64,000 nt of DNA. Origin: Candidatus Methylospira mobilis. GTDB lineage: Bacteria > Pseudomonadota > Gammaproteobacteria > Methylococcales > Methylococcaceae. Position 1 is the first letter of the stretch, and the number at the start of each line of letters is the position of its first letter. The stretch is taken from contig NZ_CP044205.1 of the NCBI RefSeq assembly GCF_009498235.1, positions 119,716-183,715 of the forward strand. Direction: 5' to 3'. Below are positions 1-8,974 of the stretch, piece by piece. Both the position numbers and the translations under genes were made by a program. The notes beneath the pieces are model-generated. The model saw only the letters and a program-made list of their open reading frames with translations, did no database searches and had not been told where the DNA came from.

Positions 1-1
1 A

Positions 2-781
2 TCAGAATACATCCGGCGCGCCGCCTATATACCGCAGTACGAACAATCCATTGCTGAAACCGAGCATGCCCTGAAAATCCTGCTGGGAGAAAATCCCGGC
101 CCGGTCCCTCGCGGACGCACGCTCGACGAGCTTCATCCGCTGACCGTGCCGGCCGGTCTGCCTTCCGATGTGCTGGCAAGACGGCCGGATATCCTGCAGG
201 CCGAACAGGAACTGGTAGCTTCCAACGCCCTTATCGGCGTCGCTCGCGGCGAGTATTTTCCAAAGATTCTTCTGACCGGAGATGTGGGGCAAACGACGTC
301 GCAACTGTCAATGCTTTTTACTCCCGGCGCGAACTTCTGGTCGGCGGGATCGAGCCTGCTGCTGCCTATATTAACAGCGGGCAAGATCGCCGGCCATGTG
401 CAATCGGCGGAAGCCGTGCAGCGTAGCGCCGTGGCGAATTATCAGCTTTCGATTTTAACGGCTTTTAAGGAGTTCGAGGACGCGCTTGTCGGACATACCA
501 AGACTCGGGAGCAACGCGAACTGCAGAGCGCTCGCGTCAAATCGGCGGAAAAGTATTTTCGCTTGTCGAAACTGCAATATGACGAAGGCTACACCGACTA
601 TATAACCGTGCTCGATTCGTTAAGGCAGTCGTTCGACGCCCAGATCGAGCTGGCGAATGTGAAAAGTTCGAATATTGCCGCAGCGATCAAGCTCTACCGC
701 GCCATGGGCGGCGGCTGGGTAGCCCAGGCGGAAAGCAACGGCCATGTTCCGGAACCGCGCGAAGCAGCTATGTTTCCGTAG
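2..781 (+). CDS. Outer-membrane efflux factor, NodT/OprM family (5' truncated by window edge)
   Basis: The frame is open from the window edge, so only the C-terminal 259 residues are visible. The text PAGLPSDVLARRPDILQAEQ, followed by ASNALIGVARGEYFPKI, is the hallmark of the second half of NodT-type trimeric outer-membrane channels. These form the TolC-like exit duct of RND or MFS tripartite pumps. The long alpha-helical hairpin (around AEAVQRSAVANYQLSILTAF) and the motif KLQYDEGYTDYITVLDS also fit. Its inner-membrane and periplasmic partners would lie upstream, outside the window. It ends in a normal TAG about 230 bases before the kinase-like gene, so the two are probably not co-transcribed. 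The substrate cannot be told from the sequence. Confidence 0.9.
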   Translation, partial: SEYIRRAAYIPQYEQSIAETEHALKILLGENPGPVPRGRTLDELHPLTVPAGLPSDVLARRPDILQAEQELVASNALIGVARGEYFPKILLTGDVGQTTSQLSMLFTPGANFWSAGSSLLLPILTAGKIAGHVQSAEAVQRSAVANYQLSILTAFKEFEDALVGHTKTREQRELQSARVKSAEKYFRLSKLQYDEGYTDYITVLDSLRQSFDAQIELANVKSSNIAAAIKLYRAMGGGWVAQAESNGHVPEPREAAMFP

Positions 782-1013
782 CCGGGCCGTCAAGCAGCAG
801 AGACGTTTACGAGCCGCCATTTTTATAAGATGGCGGAATAGTGGTTACTGTCTTGCAGCAATTTCAGTTGGTACCGGGAAGTTCCTGAGTTGAGATGAGC
901 GAATATGCCAGATCAGCTAAGCTCTGGAATTAACACGGATGCAGATTGGGTGGTGTGAACTGCGATGCTGACCATCAATCATTTTGTGAGTATTGAAAGC
1001 TGGAGATATATAC

Positions 1014-3077
1014 ATGAAAAACTATCGAGCATGCACTATCAGAATTGATAACGCTCATCCAATGAATGCCGGCGGTAGCGTTTTCGATGCGAAAAGGGCG
1101 GCGCATACGCATCAATTAACAAAGCTGGCAGCTATGTCGGAAATGGCCGGGAATAATAAATCGCCGGCGCCGTTTAAAAAGCAACTTGGCAAAGGCAGTT
1201 ACAAGACGGTATATATGATAGAAGGCGAACCTCCTGCGCATTTCAAAAGCCTGGATTCCGAATATGTTTTGGCAAAGTTACATATCAAGGAAAAGGAAAA
1301 TATCAAGGAAAATGAAAATAAATATAATATGGACCGTTTTATTGCAGCAACATTGCAGGATGTTATATCTCAAATGATAGTGCTCGGTCAATATGAAACG
1401 ACTGTTTTCTTCTCCAATATGGATCAATACGGCAATCCATGCGACTCTGCATATCGATACTGCGTGTATATGGAAAAAATCAGCGGTAAAGAGTGGAAAA
1501 TTAAAGATTATACGGTAAAGCAGAATGTGCAATTTGCCGGCCGGATATACGAACAGCTTAAATCGTTTCATGGCAGGGGATTCTATCATAGCGATGTGAA
1601 ACCCGGCAACATCATGATAGTAAATAATGATGCCAGGTTAATCGACTTTGGTGGCTTGAACAGGATTTGGAACGAATATCGAGTGAGCACGCCAAGATAC
1701 AATCCTTTTTATGGAAATAAAGCGAGGGGGCGTACGTTTTGGGAGTCCTTGCTAAACCGCTTTTCCGAATCGGGAATCATCGACAGGATCGATTTTCCCG
1801 ATTTGGCTGCAGAGTTCCAGGAAAAATTAAACGAGCTCAATGACGCTATAAAATATGGCGATGTAAAAAAGATATGCTCGGCCGATCTATCCAGGATTAA
1901 TGAGAAAGGGAAGTTAAGATTGATGTACGGCGTATATATGGATATGGGATCCCTGTATATGATGATATCGGAAATTATAAGCAGTTCGAGCGATAGTAAG
2001 GTATTGCAATTGAACCATGATGAAATCTTATGGGAAAGTTGCATCAGGGATTTCTTTTCGCCAAAGGCTATTAAAAGCCTTTTAAATGACCTTGATAATA
2101 AACTGGCTATTAATCGTGCGCAGAGCAATGTCTTTAATAATATCATATCCGGCGCAGATGGAATTAGCGTGGAGTGGGCGCCGTATTACGGCATAAATCT
2201 AAACGATATGTCGAACGATTTGTTTCGGTTGGAAAATGCATATGCACAGGCCGGCGGCGCACAGCAGCCGGATCGGGTTGAGGTTTCGCTTGGCTTAGAA
2301 AGCCTTAACGATTCCGGTAAAACCTTTCTTGCAAAAGAGATTAAATGCCTGCAATATATTTTAAGACCCATTGCCGCTTCCGACTCAGGCGGCGCGAAAA
2401 AAAGCAATACGAAAGGCAGAGCATTGCTTGTTGTTTATAGCGCGCTGGCTAATTGCGGCTCGCGCACGCACCTTAAAACGATTCTTGAAAGGTTTTTGTA
2501 TGTTGCTTTGATCAACAGGCACGGATCAGGCCTGTTCATTAGACATAAACAGATAACAGATACATTCGGAAAAATATATGATCGTATAATTGAATGCGAT
2601 AGAAATCCAATGCAGGATGAAAATAAGAGGCCAATTCTTAATGACAAGCAGAGTAGCAAACTGGTTGCCTCCGTGCTGGGTTTTGAAGACCATCTCGATG
2701 CTTTTGGCAATGTCGAAATGTTTTACAACGCTTTCAAGGAAAGCCAGCATGGCAAGGGGTATGATTTTGTTTTCAATTGGATAGGCCATCAGGGTAGGGC
2801 GGAGCAAATTATCGAATGTATCGAAAGAGACTTCACTTACGCAGGAGGTAATCGGCAATTTACCCGCCAGGCGCTGAAACGTAATAATAGAGGGAATGTA
2901 AAGTTAAAAGATGCTGCGGATCCGAATGCCGCGGATGTAGAACAAAAAGCCTACGCATTGCATGATTACACAGGTAAAACCAACGAAATCGTACAAGCCC
3001 TTTTTAAGGATTACAGCTTGAAACCGGAGAATTATATCGCCAAAATACAGGGGCTTGCTGAAATATTGTATGCCTAG
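1014..3077 (+). CDS. Eukaryotic-type Ser/Thr protein kinase homologue, large, possibly effector-like
   Basis: I chose the ATG at 1014 because GGAG lies 8 bases upstream; a TTG at 993 would add seven residues. The product is 687 aa with no signal peptide or membrane segment. A protein kinase fold is visible: glycine-rich loop LGKGSYKTVY (about residues 58-67), a candidate ATP lysine in VLAKLHI (K88), catalytic loop YHSDVKPGNIMI (D194, K196, N199; HSD replaces HRD) and metal-binding IDFGG (D211). All catalytic residues I can place are present, so it may be active. The roughly 450 residues after the kinase lobe match nothing I recognise. The gene is clearly AT-richer than the housekeeping genes in this window and sits beside an IS remnant. 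A soluble kinase with a large unknown C-terminal region resembles translocated effectors such as those of Legionella, but that is inference; lanthipeptide- or HipA-type kinases look different. Confidence 0.75.
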   Translation: MKNYRACTIRIDNAHPMNAGGSVFDAKRAAHTHQLTKLAAMSEMAGNNKSPAPFKKQLGKGSYKTVYMIEGEPPAHFKSLDSEYVLAKLHIKEKENIKENENKYNMDRFIAATLQDVISQMIVLGQYETTVFFSNMDQYGNPCDSAYRYCVYMEKISGKEWKIKDYTVKQNVQFAGRIYEQLKSFHGRGFYHSDVKPGNIMIVNNDARLIDFGGLNRIWNEYRVSTPRYNPFYGNKARGRTFWESLLNRFSESGIIDRIDFPDLAAEFQEKLNELNDAIKYGDVKKICSADLSRINEKGKLRLMYGVYMDMGSLYMMISEIISSSSDSKVLQLNHDEILWESCIRDFFSPKAIKSLLNDLDNKLAINRAQSNVFNNIISGADGISVEWAPYYGINLNDMSNDLFRLENAYAQAGGAQQPDRVEVSLGLESLNDSGKTFLAKEIKCLQYILRPIAASDSGGAKKSNTKGRALLVVYSALANCGSRTHLKTILERFLYVALINRHGSGLFIRHKQITDTFGKIYDRIIECDRNPMQDENKRPILNDKQSSKLVASVLGFEDHLDAFGNVEMFYNAFKESQHGKGYDFVFNWIGHQGRAEQIIECIERDFTYAGGNRQFTRQALKRNNRGNVKLKDAADPNAADVEQKAYALHDYTGKTNEIVQALFKDYSLKPENYIAKIQGLAEILYA

Positions 3078-3266
3078 AAAATATCTGGTTATGTGCCGTT
3101 TCCGATGTTTTACAATTTTCGATATGTTAAGTCCAAAGTAAATGAAGCGCTTTTCTGAAAATCGACCGGAGATCCCCAGGAGTATCGCTGTCGCCGGTAG
3201 CGCCATGCTTGATAATGGTGTTTGTTTAAAAAGCAGTATATTGTTAGAATTTATTGTGAGGTAATT

Positions 3267-3698
3267 ATGTCTATATCCGGCAAATGCCTTTGCGGCGCCG
3301 TTTCTTATTTATCCGAAGTAAACTACCAGATGTCCGGGAATTGCCACTGCGTGGATTGCAAGAGAATATCGGGCGCCGCTTACGCCCCAATGATGTTTTT
3401 TCCCGAAGATAAGCTAATCGTCAATGGAGATTTGAAATACTATTCATCGCCAGGCGGAAGCGGAAGGATGATGCACCGCGGCTTCTGCCCAAATTGCGGC
3501 TCTCAGATGTTCGCAAAAATAGAAGCATTGCCTGGTTTAATCGCCGTCAGAGCTGGTACGCTGGATGACCTTTCCAGGTACGATCCAAAAGTCGACTTGT
3601 TCATTAGCCATGCTCCTTTTTGGGATGTGATGGATCCCGCATTGCCAAAATTCGAAAAGATGCCCGGAGCTATCGCGTTATATGGGTTAATTAAATAA
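3267..3698 (+). CDS. GFA-family (glutathione-dependent formaldehyde-activating enzyme-like) zinc protein
   Basis: The ATG at 3267 is preceded by GTGAGG at a good distance; a frame-compatible TTG at 3222 has no such signal. The 143-aa product shows the GFA fold's zinc ligands in order: KCLCGAV near the N-terminus, then CHCVDCKR, then CPNCGSQMF. The final region AGTLDD and the proline/aromatic tail also fit the family. Members bind two zinc ions; the founding member was reported to speed the reaction of formaldehyde with glutathione, but most homologues have no proven substrate. The gene stands alone, 189 bases after the kinase-like gene. The reaction here is unknown. Confidence 0.85.
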   Translation: MSISGKCLCGAVSYLSEVNYQMSGNCHCVDCKRISGAAYAPMMFFPEDKLIVNGDLKYYSSPGGSGRMMHRGFCPNCGSQMFAKIEALPGLIAVRAGTLDDLSRYDPKVDLFISHAPFWDVMDPALPKFEKMPGAIALYGLIK

Positions 3699-3852
3699 GT
3701 ACTCAATCAAATCACAACATTAGCTGGCTGTTGAAAACTCCAAAAACATACTATTGTCTTGTGTTCATATGTTGCGCAGTGTTTCACTAAGGAAGCACGG
3801 ATCGGTACAAATTGGCTTATTGCGGACAGGTAAAATCAAATAGTTGCTTTAA

Positions 3853-4190
3853 ATGTACGCGCAAAAACCGATTAAATCAGCGTTTCTCTAACAAACTCGG
3901 GAAGGATATCTATATCAATTACTTCGAACTTAGAAAAGGAAATTAAAATCGTATTCGATAGATGTAAATCTCACACCGGTTCACTAATAAATAAAAAAAG
4001 CTGTCTGATATGTGCGAAATTACTTAAGGCGGATGATGACAATTCAGCTTGCAATATTTTTCATGAGGGAATAAACGACAGAACAAGCGGCTTTAGCAAG
4101 GCGATTGATATTAAAACGGGTTTAGGCAAAGTGTCTTCAGCGCCTTCCAAAACAAGATCTGAAATGGAAGCCCTACAACTGCGCAGTTAA
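3853..4190 (+). pseudogene. Broken 5' part of an unknown gene (two frames), probably belonging to the 4255-5187 gene
   Basis: An ATG at 3853 opens a 12-codon frame (MYAQKPIKSAFL) that stops at 3889. A second frame, open from about 3873 to a stop at 4188-4190, continues with the same base composition but has no start codon. Its text includes RCKSHTGSLINKK and SCLICAKLLKADDD, so it is cysteine-containing and lysine-rich. The frame of ATG 3853 is also the frame of the 310-codon ORF starting at 4255, and that frame is open upstream to about 4126. One shift of -1 near 3888 and one of +1 between about 4126 and 4190 would join everything into one protein of roughly 440 residues. I infer a disrupted gene or two assembly indels; no family recognised. 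Confidence 0.45.
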
Positions 4191-4254
4191 GTTAAGCTCG
4201 CTTTGGCGGAATGTTGATACAGAATCGAATAGTCCCAGTCCCAAATTCGTCCGA

Positions 4255-5187
4255 ATGAAAACTCAGGAAACCAATATCTGGTATCGACAAATAACAACAA
4301 AGGTCATGGAGAAAATTCAGTTGGAAGCCAACGCGATGGCGATACCCAAAATAGGCCAGCAGCAAACCGTTGGGGAAGTGAGGCTAAAAAAAATTAAAAA
4401 TGCAGAGCCGATCAAATCGATTGTAAATAAACTGTCGGATGCCCAGTACAGTTTTATAAATACTATTGAATATCATACTGCCACAGCGGTTTGGAAACCG
4501 GAAGGCGAAAGGCTGCTGCTGTGCAAGGGTTCGGGAAGGTGTTATGGTCAGGCTCTTCTGCTCAATGAACTTATAGAATTAGGCGCTGTAGCTCAAAATC
4601 TAAAACCGGATAAGGTATCCGCGAAACATGAAATTCTCGCGAATAGCTTACATATCACCTACAATGATTTATTAGCTTTTTTCAATTCCTCCGACTATCG
4701 AGGGTTTGTACCACACTCGGCCAGTCAGTTAAACCTTAATCCGTGGGAAAAAGAAAATTTCGCAGCACAAGTGGGTTGCGTTCTAATTGAGTCCACATTT
4801 GAGCGCAACATGTTATCCAGTAATCTCGTTTTGAGAAAAAATCGTATTACTCCCCAGGATAAATTAAATATCGCGCCTGAAGGCGTACTGGCGTCCGCGG
4901 CTTTGCCTGACGTTAATCCCGCCGATAAGGATGATGAGTATAAACTCCAGTCCATCCGTTTAAGATACAGAATAGCGGACTTAAAAGAGGATAAATCAAC
5001 CCCCTTCAAGCTGGGTTTGTATTTGCCGGGCACTTTTGAGTTAGGCATACGTCTTGAAGAAGTAGAAAACGCAGGCGCTTCAGGAATTGTCGACATAGTA
5101 ACGTATTGGCATGGCGCCAGTTCATCAGGAACGGACATGTATAATCGGGATCAAACCGTCGCGGCAACTGTGCTGATCACTCAGTAG
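4255..5187 (+). CDS. Hypothetical protein, possibly the 3' part of a frameshifted longer gene
   Basis: This is a 310-codon ORF with no match I recognise. The ATG at 4255 has no ribosome binding site; another in-frame ATG at 4306 follows AAAGG closely, and the frame stays open upstream to about 4126, so the start is doubtful. There is no signal peptide or membrane segment. The middle part (LLLCKGSGRCYGQALLLNELIELG) looks like a globular alpha/beta domain. The last 100 residues, with QSIRLRYRIADL, PFKLGLYLPGTFELGI and ASGIVDIVTYWHG, look beta-rich. Codon use is AT-rich like the kinase-like gene upstream. It lies between the damaged ORF and an IS3 remnant, which fits horizontally acquired, decaying DNA. 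It could still be a complete gene with a weak start. Confidence 0.5.
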   Translation: MKTQETNIWYRQITTKVMEKIQLEANAMAIPKIGQQQTVGEVRLKKIKNAEPIKSIVNKLSDAQYSFINTIEYHTATAVWKPEGERLLLCKGSGRCYGQALLLNELIELGAVAQNLKPDKVSAKHEILANSLHITYNDLLAFFNSSDYRGFVPHSASQLNLNPWEKENFAAQVGCVLIESTFERNMLSSNLVLRKNRITPQDKLNIAPEGVLASAALPDVNPADKDDEYKLQSIRLRYRIADLKEDKSTPFKLGLYLPGTFELGIRLEEVENAGASGIVDIVTYWHGASSSGTDMYNRDQTVAATVLITQ

Positions 5188-5295
5188 CAGTTTCGAATAG
5201 CGCGATGAAGAATCGTTGCGCCTAAAAACTTCTGGTCCTGTCCAAACTGCTCAGACACTCAGCTAGGAGAATGATCTCCACACCTGAGAAGTTTC

Positions 5296-6192
5296 ATGAA
5301 AACTCCAAAGCAGGAAACGAACTTATCCAAATCCAGGCGCAACAAGTATTTGCCGCAGTTCAAAGAGCAGGCGCTAAAACGGGCAAAACGTGATGGCGTC
5401 CCCTAGGCAGCCGAAGACCTCGGCATTGCTGCTGCAATGCTCTATAACGGGCAAACAAAAAGCCGGAAAACAGCTCACCCTTTCTGAAGATCAGAAACTT
5501 CAGCAGGCGGCATTGGCCCGACTGAAACGGAAGGTTGCCCCCATGGAGGATGAGCTATCCTTTCTAAAAAAGGCAGCGGCGTACTTTTTGTCGGTATCTT
5601 GCAGTGGGTGTTAGCAATGGAGAAAATGCCCATTTTTGCTGCTTCAGCAAGCGCGTAAGGCTCCGGCGGACGAGGTAAAGCGTGTTTTAGACGATGAAAA
5701 GGGGGAACGGGTTCGATCGGAATCACCAAACATCTTAATGATATCTAGCCTAACGAAGGCTGGCTTTGTTTGGCGGTTGTGCTTGAGTTGTTTTCGCGCA
5801 AAGTCCTGAGCCGGACCATGGCTGTACGCATGACTGCTACACCGGTCTGCGATGTATTAATGATGGCCTTGTATAGGCGGCGTTTACCTTCAGGGATTAT
5901 CGTCCATTGAGATCGAGCTAGTCAGCATAGTCCAAACGCCTATCAGGTTTTGCCGGCAAAACAGCAACCGATTTGCAGTATGGGCAAGAAAGGTGGCTGC
6001 TATAATAATGCCGATTTGGAGCGTTGGAATCACAGCCTTAAAGTCGAGGCTATACACGGAGAGCGATTCCTGGCCAGGGACGATGCAAACAACATGGCTT
6101 CTATTATATTGAAGTGTATTACAATAGAAAGCGACTTTATTCAAAACTGGGCTATTAGCTCTGCCGGTAATGGCGTACGGTTTTACTTGTAA
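5296..6192 (+). mobile_element. Decayed IS3-family insertion sequence (orfA and orfB remnants)
   Basis: Pieces of both transposase reading frames are present but interrupted. orfA begins at ATG 5296 (KSRRNKYLPQFKEQALKRAK), hits TAG at 5404, continues as AAEDLGIAAAMLYN, then shifts frame to the coiled-coil segment ALARLKRKVAPMEDELSFLK. orfB pieces include IGITKHLND (near 5720), WLCLAVVLELFSRKV (from about 5761), MAVRMTATPVCDVLMMAL, and IIVH followed by a TGA where the DDE catalytic HSD motif should be. The C-terminal piece SMGKKGGCYNNADLERWNHS then LKVEAIHGERF is diagnostic of IS3 OrfB. At least two stops and three frame changes make it inactive. I could not fix its terminal inverted repeats, so the outer borders are approximate. 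Confidence 0.85.
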
Positions 6193-6230
6193 CAGCCTTC
6201 TTCTGTTGCGACCGATTACAGGAACTCACC

Positions 6231-7964
6231 ATGCTGCACATCCCGAACCTAGAACAGGCAGGTCAGCTTTTCGTCAAGATGATACGCGATCTATCCTGCT
6301 CCGAAGCCGGTGTGCGGGCCAAGTTGCTGTTTATCGGGCTTATCCTTTTTCTGCTGGCGTTTAACGGCCTGAACGTACTGAACAGCTACGTAGGGCGGGA
6401 TTTTATGACTGCTGTCGCTGACCGTGAGCAGTCGGACTATATCCGTCTGGCGCTGTTTTACATCGGCGTTTTTGTGGCGTCTACCGTAGTGGGCGTTTTT
6501 CAGCGTTATTTTGAAGAATTGCTGGGTTTGCTGTGGCGTGAGTTCATGACGCCCCGCCTCGTTCAGATCTATCTTCGCTATCCGACCTATTACCGGATGA
6601 ATGACCGGGTCATACGCAAGAGCGGTATGGGACATCCCGATCAGCGCATAGCGGATGACGTAAAGACGTTTACCACGGTGACCCTGTCATTCGTGCTGCT
6701 GTCACTTAACAGTGCGTTTACCATACTGGCATTTTCCGGCGTGCTGTTATCCATCGACCCATGGTTGTTTGGCGCGGCGTTGGCCTATGCCATGATCGGC
6801 ACCTTATGCATCATCCTGCTGGGCCGTCCGCTGATCGATCTCAATTATGCGCAACTGGATAAGGAAGCGGCTTTCCGCTCCGGCTTGGTTCATGTGCGCG
6901 AGCGGGCCGAATCGGTGGCCTTGCTGCATTGCGAGAGCAGGCTGTTGCCTCGTTCGCTGGGTCAATTCGCGGATCTGGCCGGCAATTTCAGGAAAATCAT
7001 TTCGGTAAACCGTAACATGGGATTTTTTACATCAGGTTACAATTACCTGATACAAATCATTCCGATCCTGCTGGTGGCGCCGCTTTATATGCAGGGAAAA
7101 ACCGACTTTGGCGTGATAACCCAATCCGCGATGGCGTTTTCAACGCTGGTGTCCGCCTTCTCGATCGTGGTAACCCAGTTTCAATCGCTTTCCTCGTACG
7201 TGGCGGTTGTCGAACGGCTGATAAATCTGTGGTACGTGATGGAAATGACGCAGACCGAAACGGTTTCCACCCTGGATGGCAAAGAAGACGACGATCATGT
7301 CGCTTACGAAAATCTGACCTTGTTTTCAGCTACCGACGGCCATGTGCTGGTTAAAGATCTCAACATCTCCATTCCCGTCGGAACCCGAGTCATCGTTTCC
7401 GGCACCGATGCCAGTGTCAAGGACGCGCTGTTCAAAGCAACCGCCGGGGTATATGACGCGGGAAGCGGATTGGTGCGCCGGCCGTTTATGGATCGTATCC
7501 TGTTTCTGCCAGAACGGCCATATCTTCCTCCCGGAACACTGCGTCAGGCTTTGGTCAATGTAGGCAGCGCTTCCGCGCACACCGATGAAAGTATCGAAGC
7601 CGTTCTGCGTACCTTGGGGATAGCTGATATTGTGGTGCGCGTGGAGGGAATGGACGTTCAACATCATGACTGGGATACGGTGCTTTCGTTGAACGAACAG
7701 CGTAGCGTGTCGTTCGCTCGCATCCTGCTTGACGCGCCTCGTTTCGCGGTGATTTACGACCCCTTCAAGGACTGCGACGCCGAGATTGCGTTCGAACGGT
7801 TGCGCGCGCTGACCGAACATGGAATCACTTATCTGACTTTCGGACCGGAGGGGCGCGAGGAAGGCGATAAACTGTCGCAATACTACGATAATGCGCTCGA
7901 AATCAAAGCGCAAGGCGCATGGTCCTGGCGGACCATCCGGCCCCATGCGCCGCGCCAAACATAA
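6231..7964 (+). CDS. SbmA/YddA-type ABC exporter with degenerate ATPase motifs
   Basis: The 577-aa product has the arrangement of ABC_membrane_2 (YddA-like) half transporters: about six membrane segments in residues 30-330, then a C-terminal nucleotide-binding domain (about 355-570). Family landmarks are clear, such as NWRxW-like LLWREFMTPRLVQIYLR, MGHPDQRIADDV and LPERPYLPPGTLRQAL. The ATPase motifs are eroded: the Walker A region reads GTDASVKD (391-398; the glycine before the lysine and the following Ser/Thr are lost). The Q-loop glutamine is E428, the signature is LSLNEQ instead of LSxGEQ, and Walker B reads VIYDP, with proline where the catalytic glutamate should be. The frame is intact, so this is motif loss without gene breakage. 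It may be energy-uncoupled like SbmA/BacA, or driven by another subunit. It starts 38 bases after the IS remnant. Confidence 0.85.
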   Translation: MLHIPNLEQAGQLFVKMIRDLSCSEAGVRAKLLFIGLILFLLAFNGLNVLNSYVGRDFMTAVADREQSDYIRLALFYIGVFVASTVVGVFQRYFEELLGLLWREFMTPRLVQIYLRYPTYYRMNDRVIRKSGMGHPDQRIADDVKTFTTVTLSFVLLSLNSAFTILAFSGVLLSIDPWLFGAALAYAMIGTLCIILLGRPLIDLNYAQLDKEAAFRSGLVHVRERAESVALLHCESRLLPRSLGQFADLAGNFRKIISVNRNMGFFTSGYNYLIQIIPILLVAPLYMQGKTDFGVITQSAMAFSTLVSAFSIVVTQFQSLSSYVAVVERLINLWYVMEMTQTETVSTLDGKEDDDHVAYENLTLFSATDGHVLVKDLNISIPVGTRVIVSGTDASVKDALFKATAGVYDAGSGLVRRPFMDRILFLPERPYLPPGTLRQALVNVGSASAHTDESIEAVLRTLGIADIVVRVEGMDVQHHDWDTVLSLNEQRSVSFARILLDAPRFAVIYDPFKDCDAEIAFERLRALTEHGITYLTFGPEGREEGDKLSQYYDNALEIKAQGAWSWRTIRPHAPRQT

Positions 7965-8127
7965 TGTGCGCATTGGAATAATTTCAATCTAAAAAATCCG
8001 GGTAATTATTCGGTAAGTGACGATGAGCAATGACCGAAGCAGCCGGGTTAAGGCAAGCCAGTAAATGTATCCGTTGGTTTCCGGGCGGGTAGGCGCCTTG
8101 CCTGTATATATTGAAAATTATTGGCAA

Positions 8128-8574
8128 TTATTCGGCAACCGATATCGGAGGCGTGAGTTTTTTGCGCATCTCAAGCACGTTGCCATCAGTGCATTTGTAG
8201 TAATCCACCGTATCCATCAGTTGTTTGATTACGAAGATCCCCCGCCCGCCTTCATCAAGGGCCTCGAAATCGGGCGATTGCACCTGTTTCAAGTCGAAAC
8301 CTTCGCCATGGTCGTAAACCTTGATGCATAAGTAATCGCCGTCGATGTGGATGTGCACCCGCAACTTGTCGCACTTGTCAGGCGGGGGCGTGTGCTCAAT
8401 GGCGTTAGCCATGGCTTCCGTCAGCACCAGATTCAGGTGATAGCCCAGCAGATCTCTGTCTCCGTTATATTCCTTGATTTCATGCATCAACACTTCCGCA
8501 AGATTACCGACCAGGCTCAGGTAACGGGTATTAGGCGGAACCGCGATTTGCAAATCAATATCGGTCTCGTTCAT
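8128..8574 (-). CDS. RsbW-like anti-sigma factor / serine kinase (HATPase_c)
   Basis: This 148-aa protein has the GHKL ATP-binding fold of RsbW/SpoIIAB switch kinases: N-box LTEAMANAIEH, G1 box DHGEGFD and G2 box EGGRGIFVIKQLMD. Such kinases phosphorylate a STAS antagonist and bind a target (a sigma factor or another effector) when the antagonist is phosphorylated. Its start codon overlaps the stop of the STAS gene (ATGA at 8571-8574), which indicates translational coupling. It is the last gene of a three-gene minus-strand module. No sigma factor gene is adjacent, so the output target is not visible in this window. Confidence 0.9.
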   Translation of the reverse strand: MNETDIDLQIAVPPNTRYLSLVGNLAEVLMHEIKEYNGDRDLLGYHLNLVLTEAMANAIEHTPPPDKCDKLRVHIHIDGDYLCIKVYDHGEGFDLKQVQSPDFEALDEGGRGIFVIKQLMDTVDYYKCTDGNVLEMRKKLTPPISVAE

Positions 8575-8924
8575 GAGTGTTTCCCCCCTTCGATATGATC
8601 CAGCGCTTCTTGCTGGCTGAGATAAATGTCGAATACCCGCTGTAAACGGGTCAATTCGAACATCGATTGTACTCGCGGCTGAAGGCCGTGCAGCACCAGA
8701 CTGCCCTGATGCAGGTTGGCATTCTTGTAGCCGGAAAGCAGGGCGCCCAACCCCGAACTATCGATGAAGCTAACCATCGACAGGTCTATAATCACCGCTT
8801 TGGCTTCGGCTTCCAGCAGCCGTTTCAAGTATTCCTTCAGATCGCCGGAGTTATTGGCGTCAAGCCTCTCTTCCCTTACGAACAGCAGGGTTTTGCCGTT
8901 CCTGTCTTCCGCCGTAATATTCAT
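8571..8924 (-). CDS. STAS-domain anti-sigma factor antagonist (RsbV/SpoIIAA-like)
   Basis: I prefer the ATG at 8924 (MNITAEDRNGK) over the longer frame from 8975, because AAAGG lies just upstream of it and the STAS fold starts there. The 117-aa product contains the phosphorylation-site motif FIDSSGLGALL preceded by AVIIDLSMVS, the signature of SpoIIAA-type antagonists. The serine pair in DSSGLG is the expected target of the kinase encoded immediately downstream and of the phosphatase encoded upstream. It is translationally coupled to the kinase gene. Confidence 0.9.
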   Translation of the reverse strand: MNITAEDRNGKTLLFVREERLDANNSGDLKEYLKRLLEAEAKAVIIDLSMVSFIDSSGLGALLSGYKNANLHQGSLVLHGLQPRVQSMFELTRLQRVFDIYLSQQEALDHIEGGKHS

Positions 8925-8974
8925 GCTTAAACCTTTAACTGGAGAATTCCGCGAAGTAACCGATCGGCACGTCA

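Noticed and set aside
5950..6192. 80-codon ORF as a separate small gene
   Set aside because: Its text is the C-terminal piece of an IS3 OrfB and is part of the decayed element.
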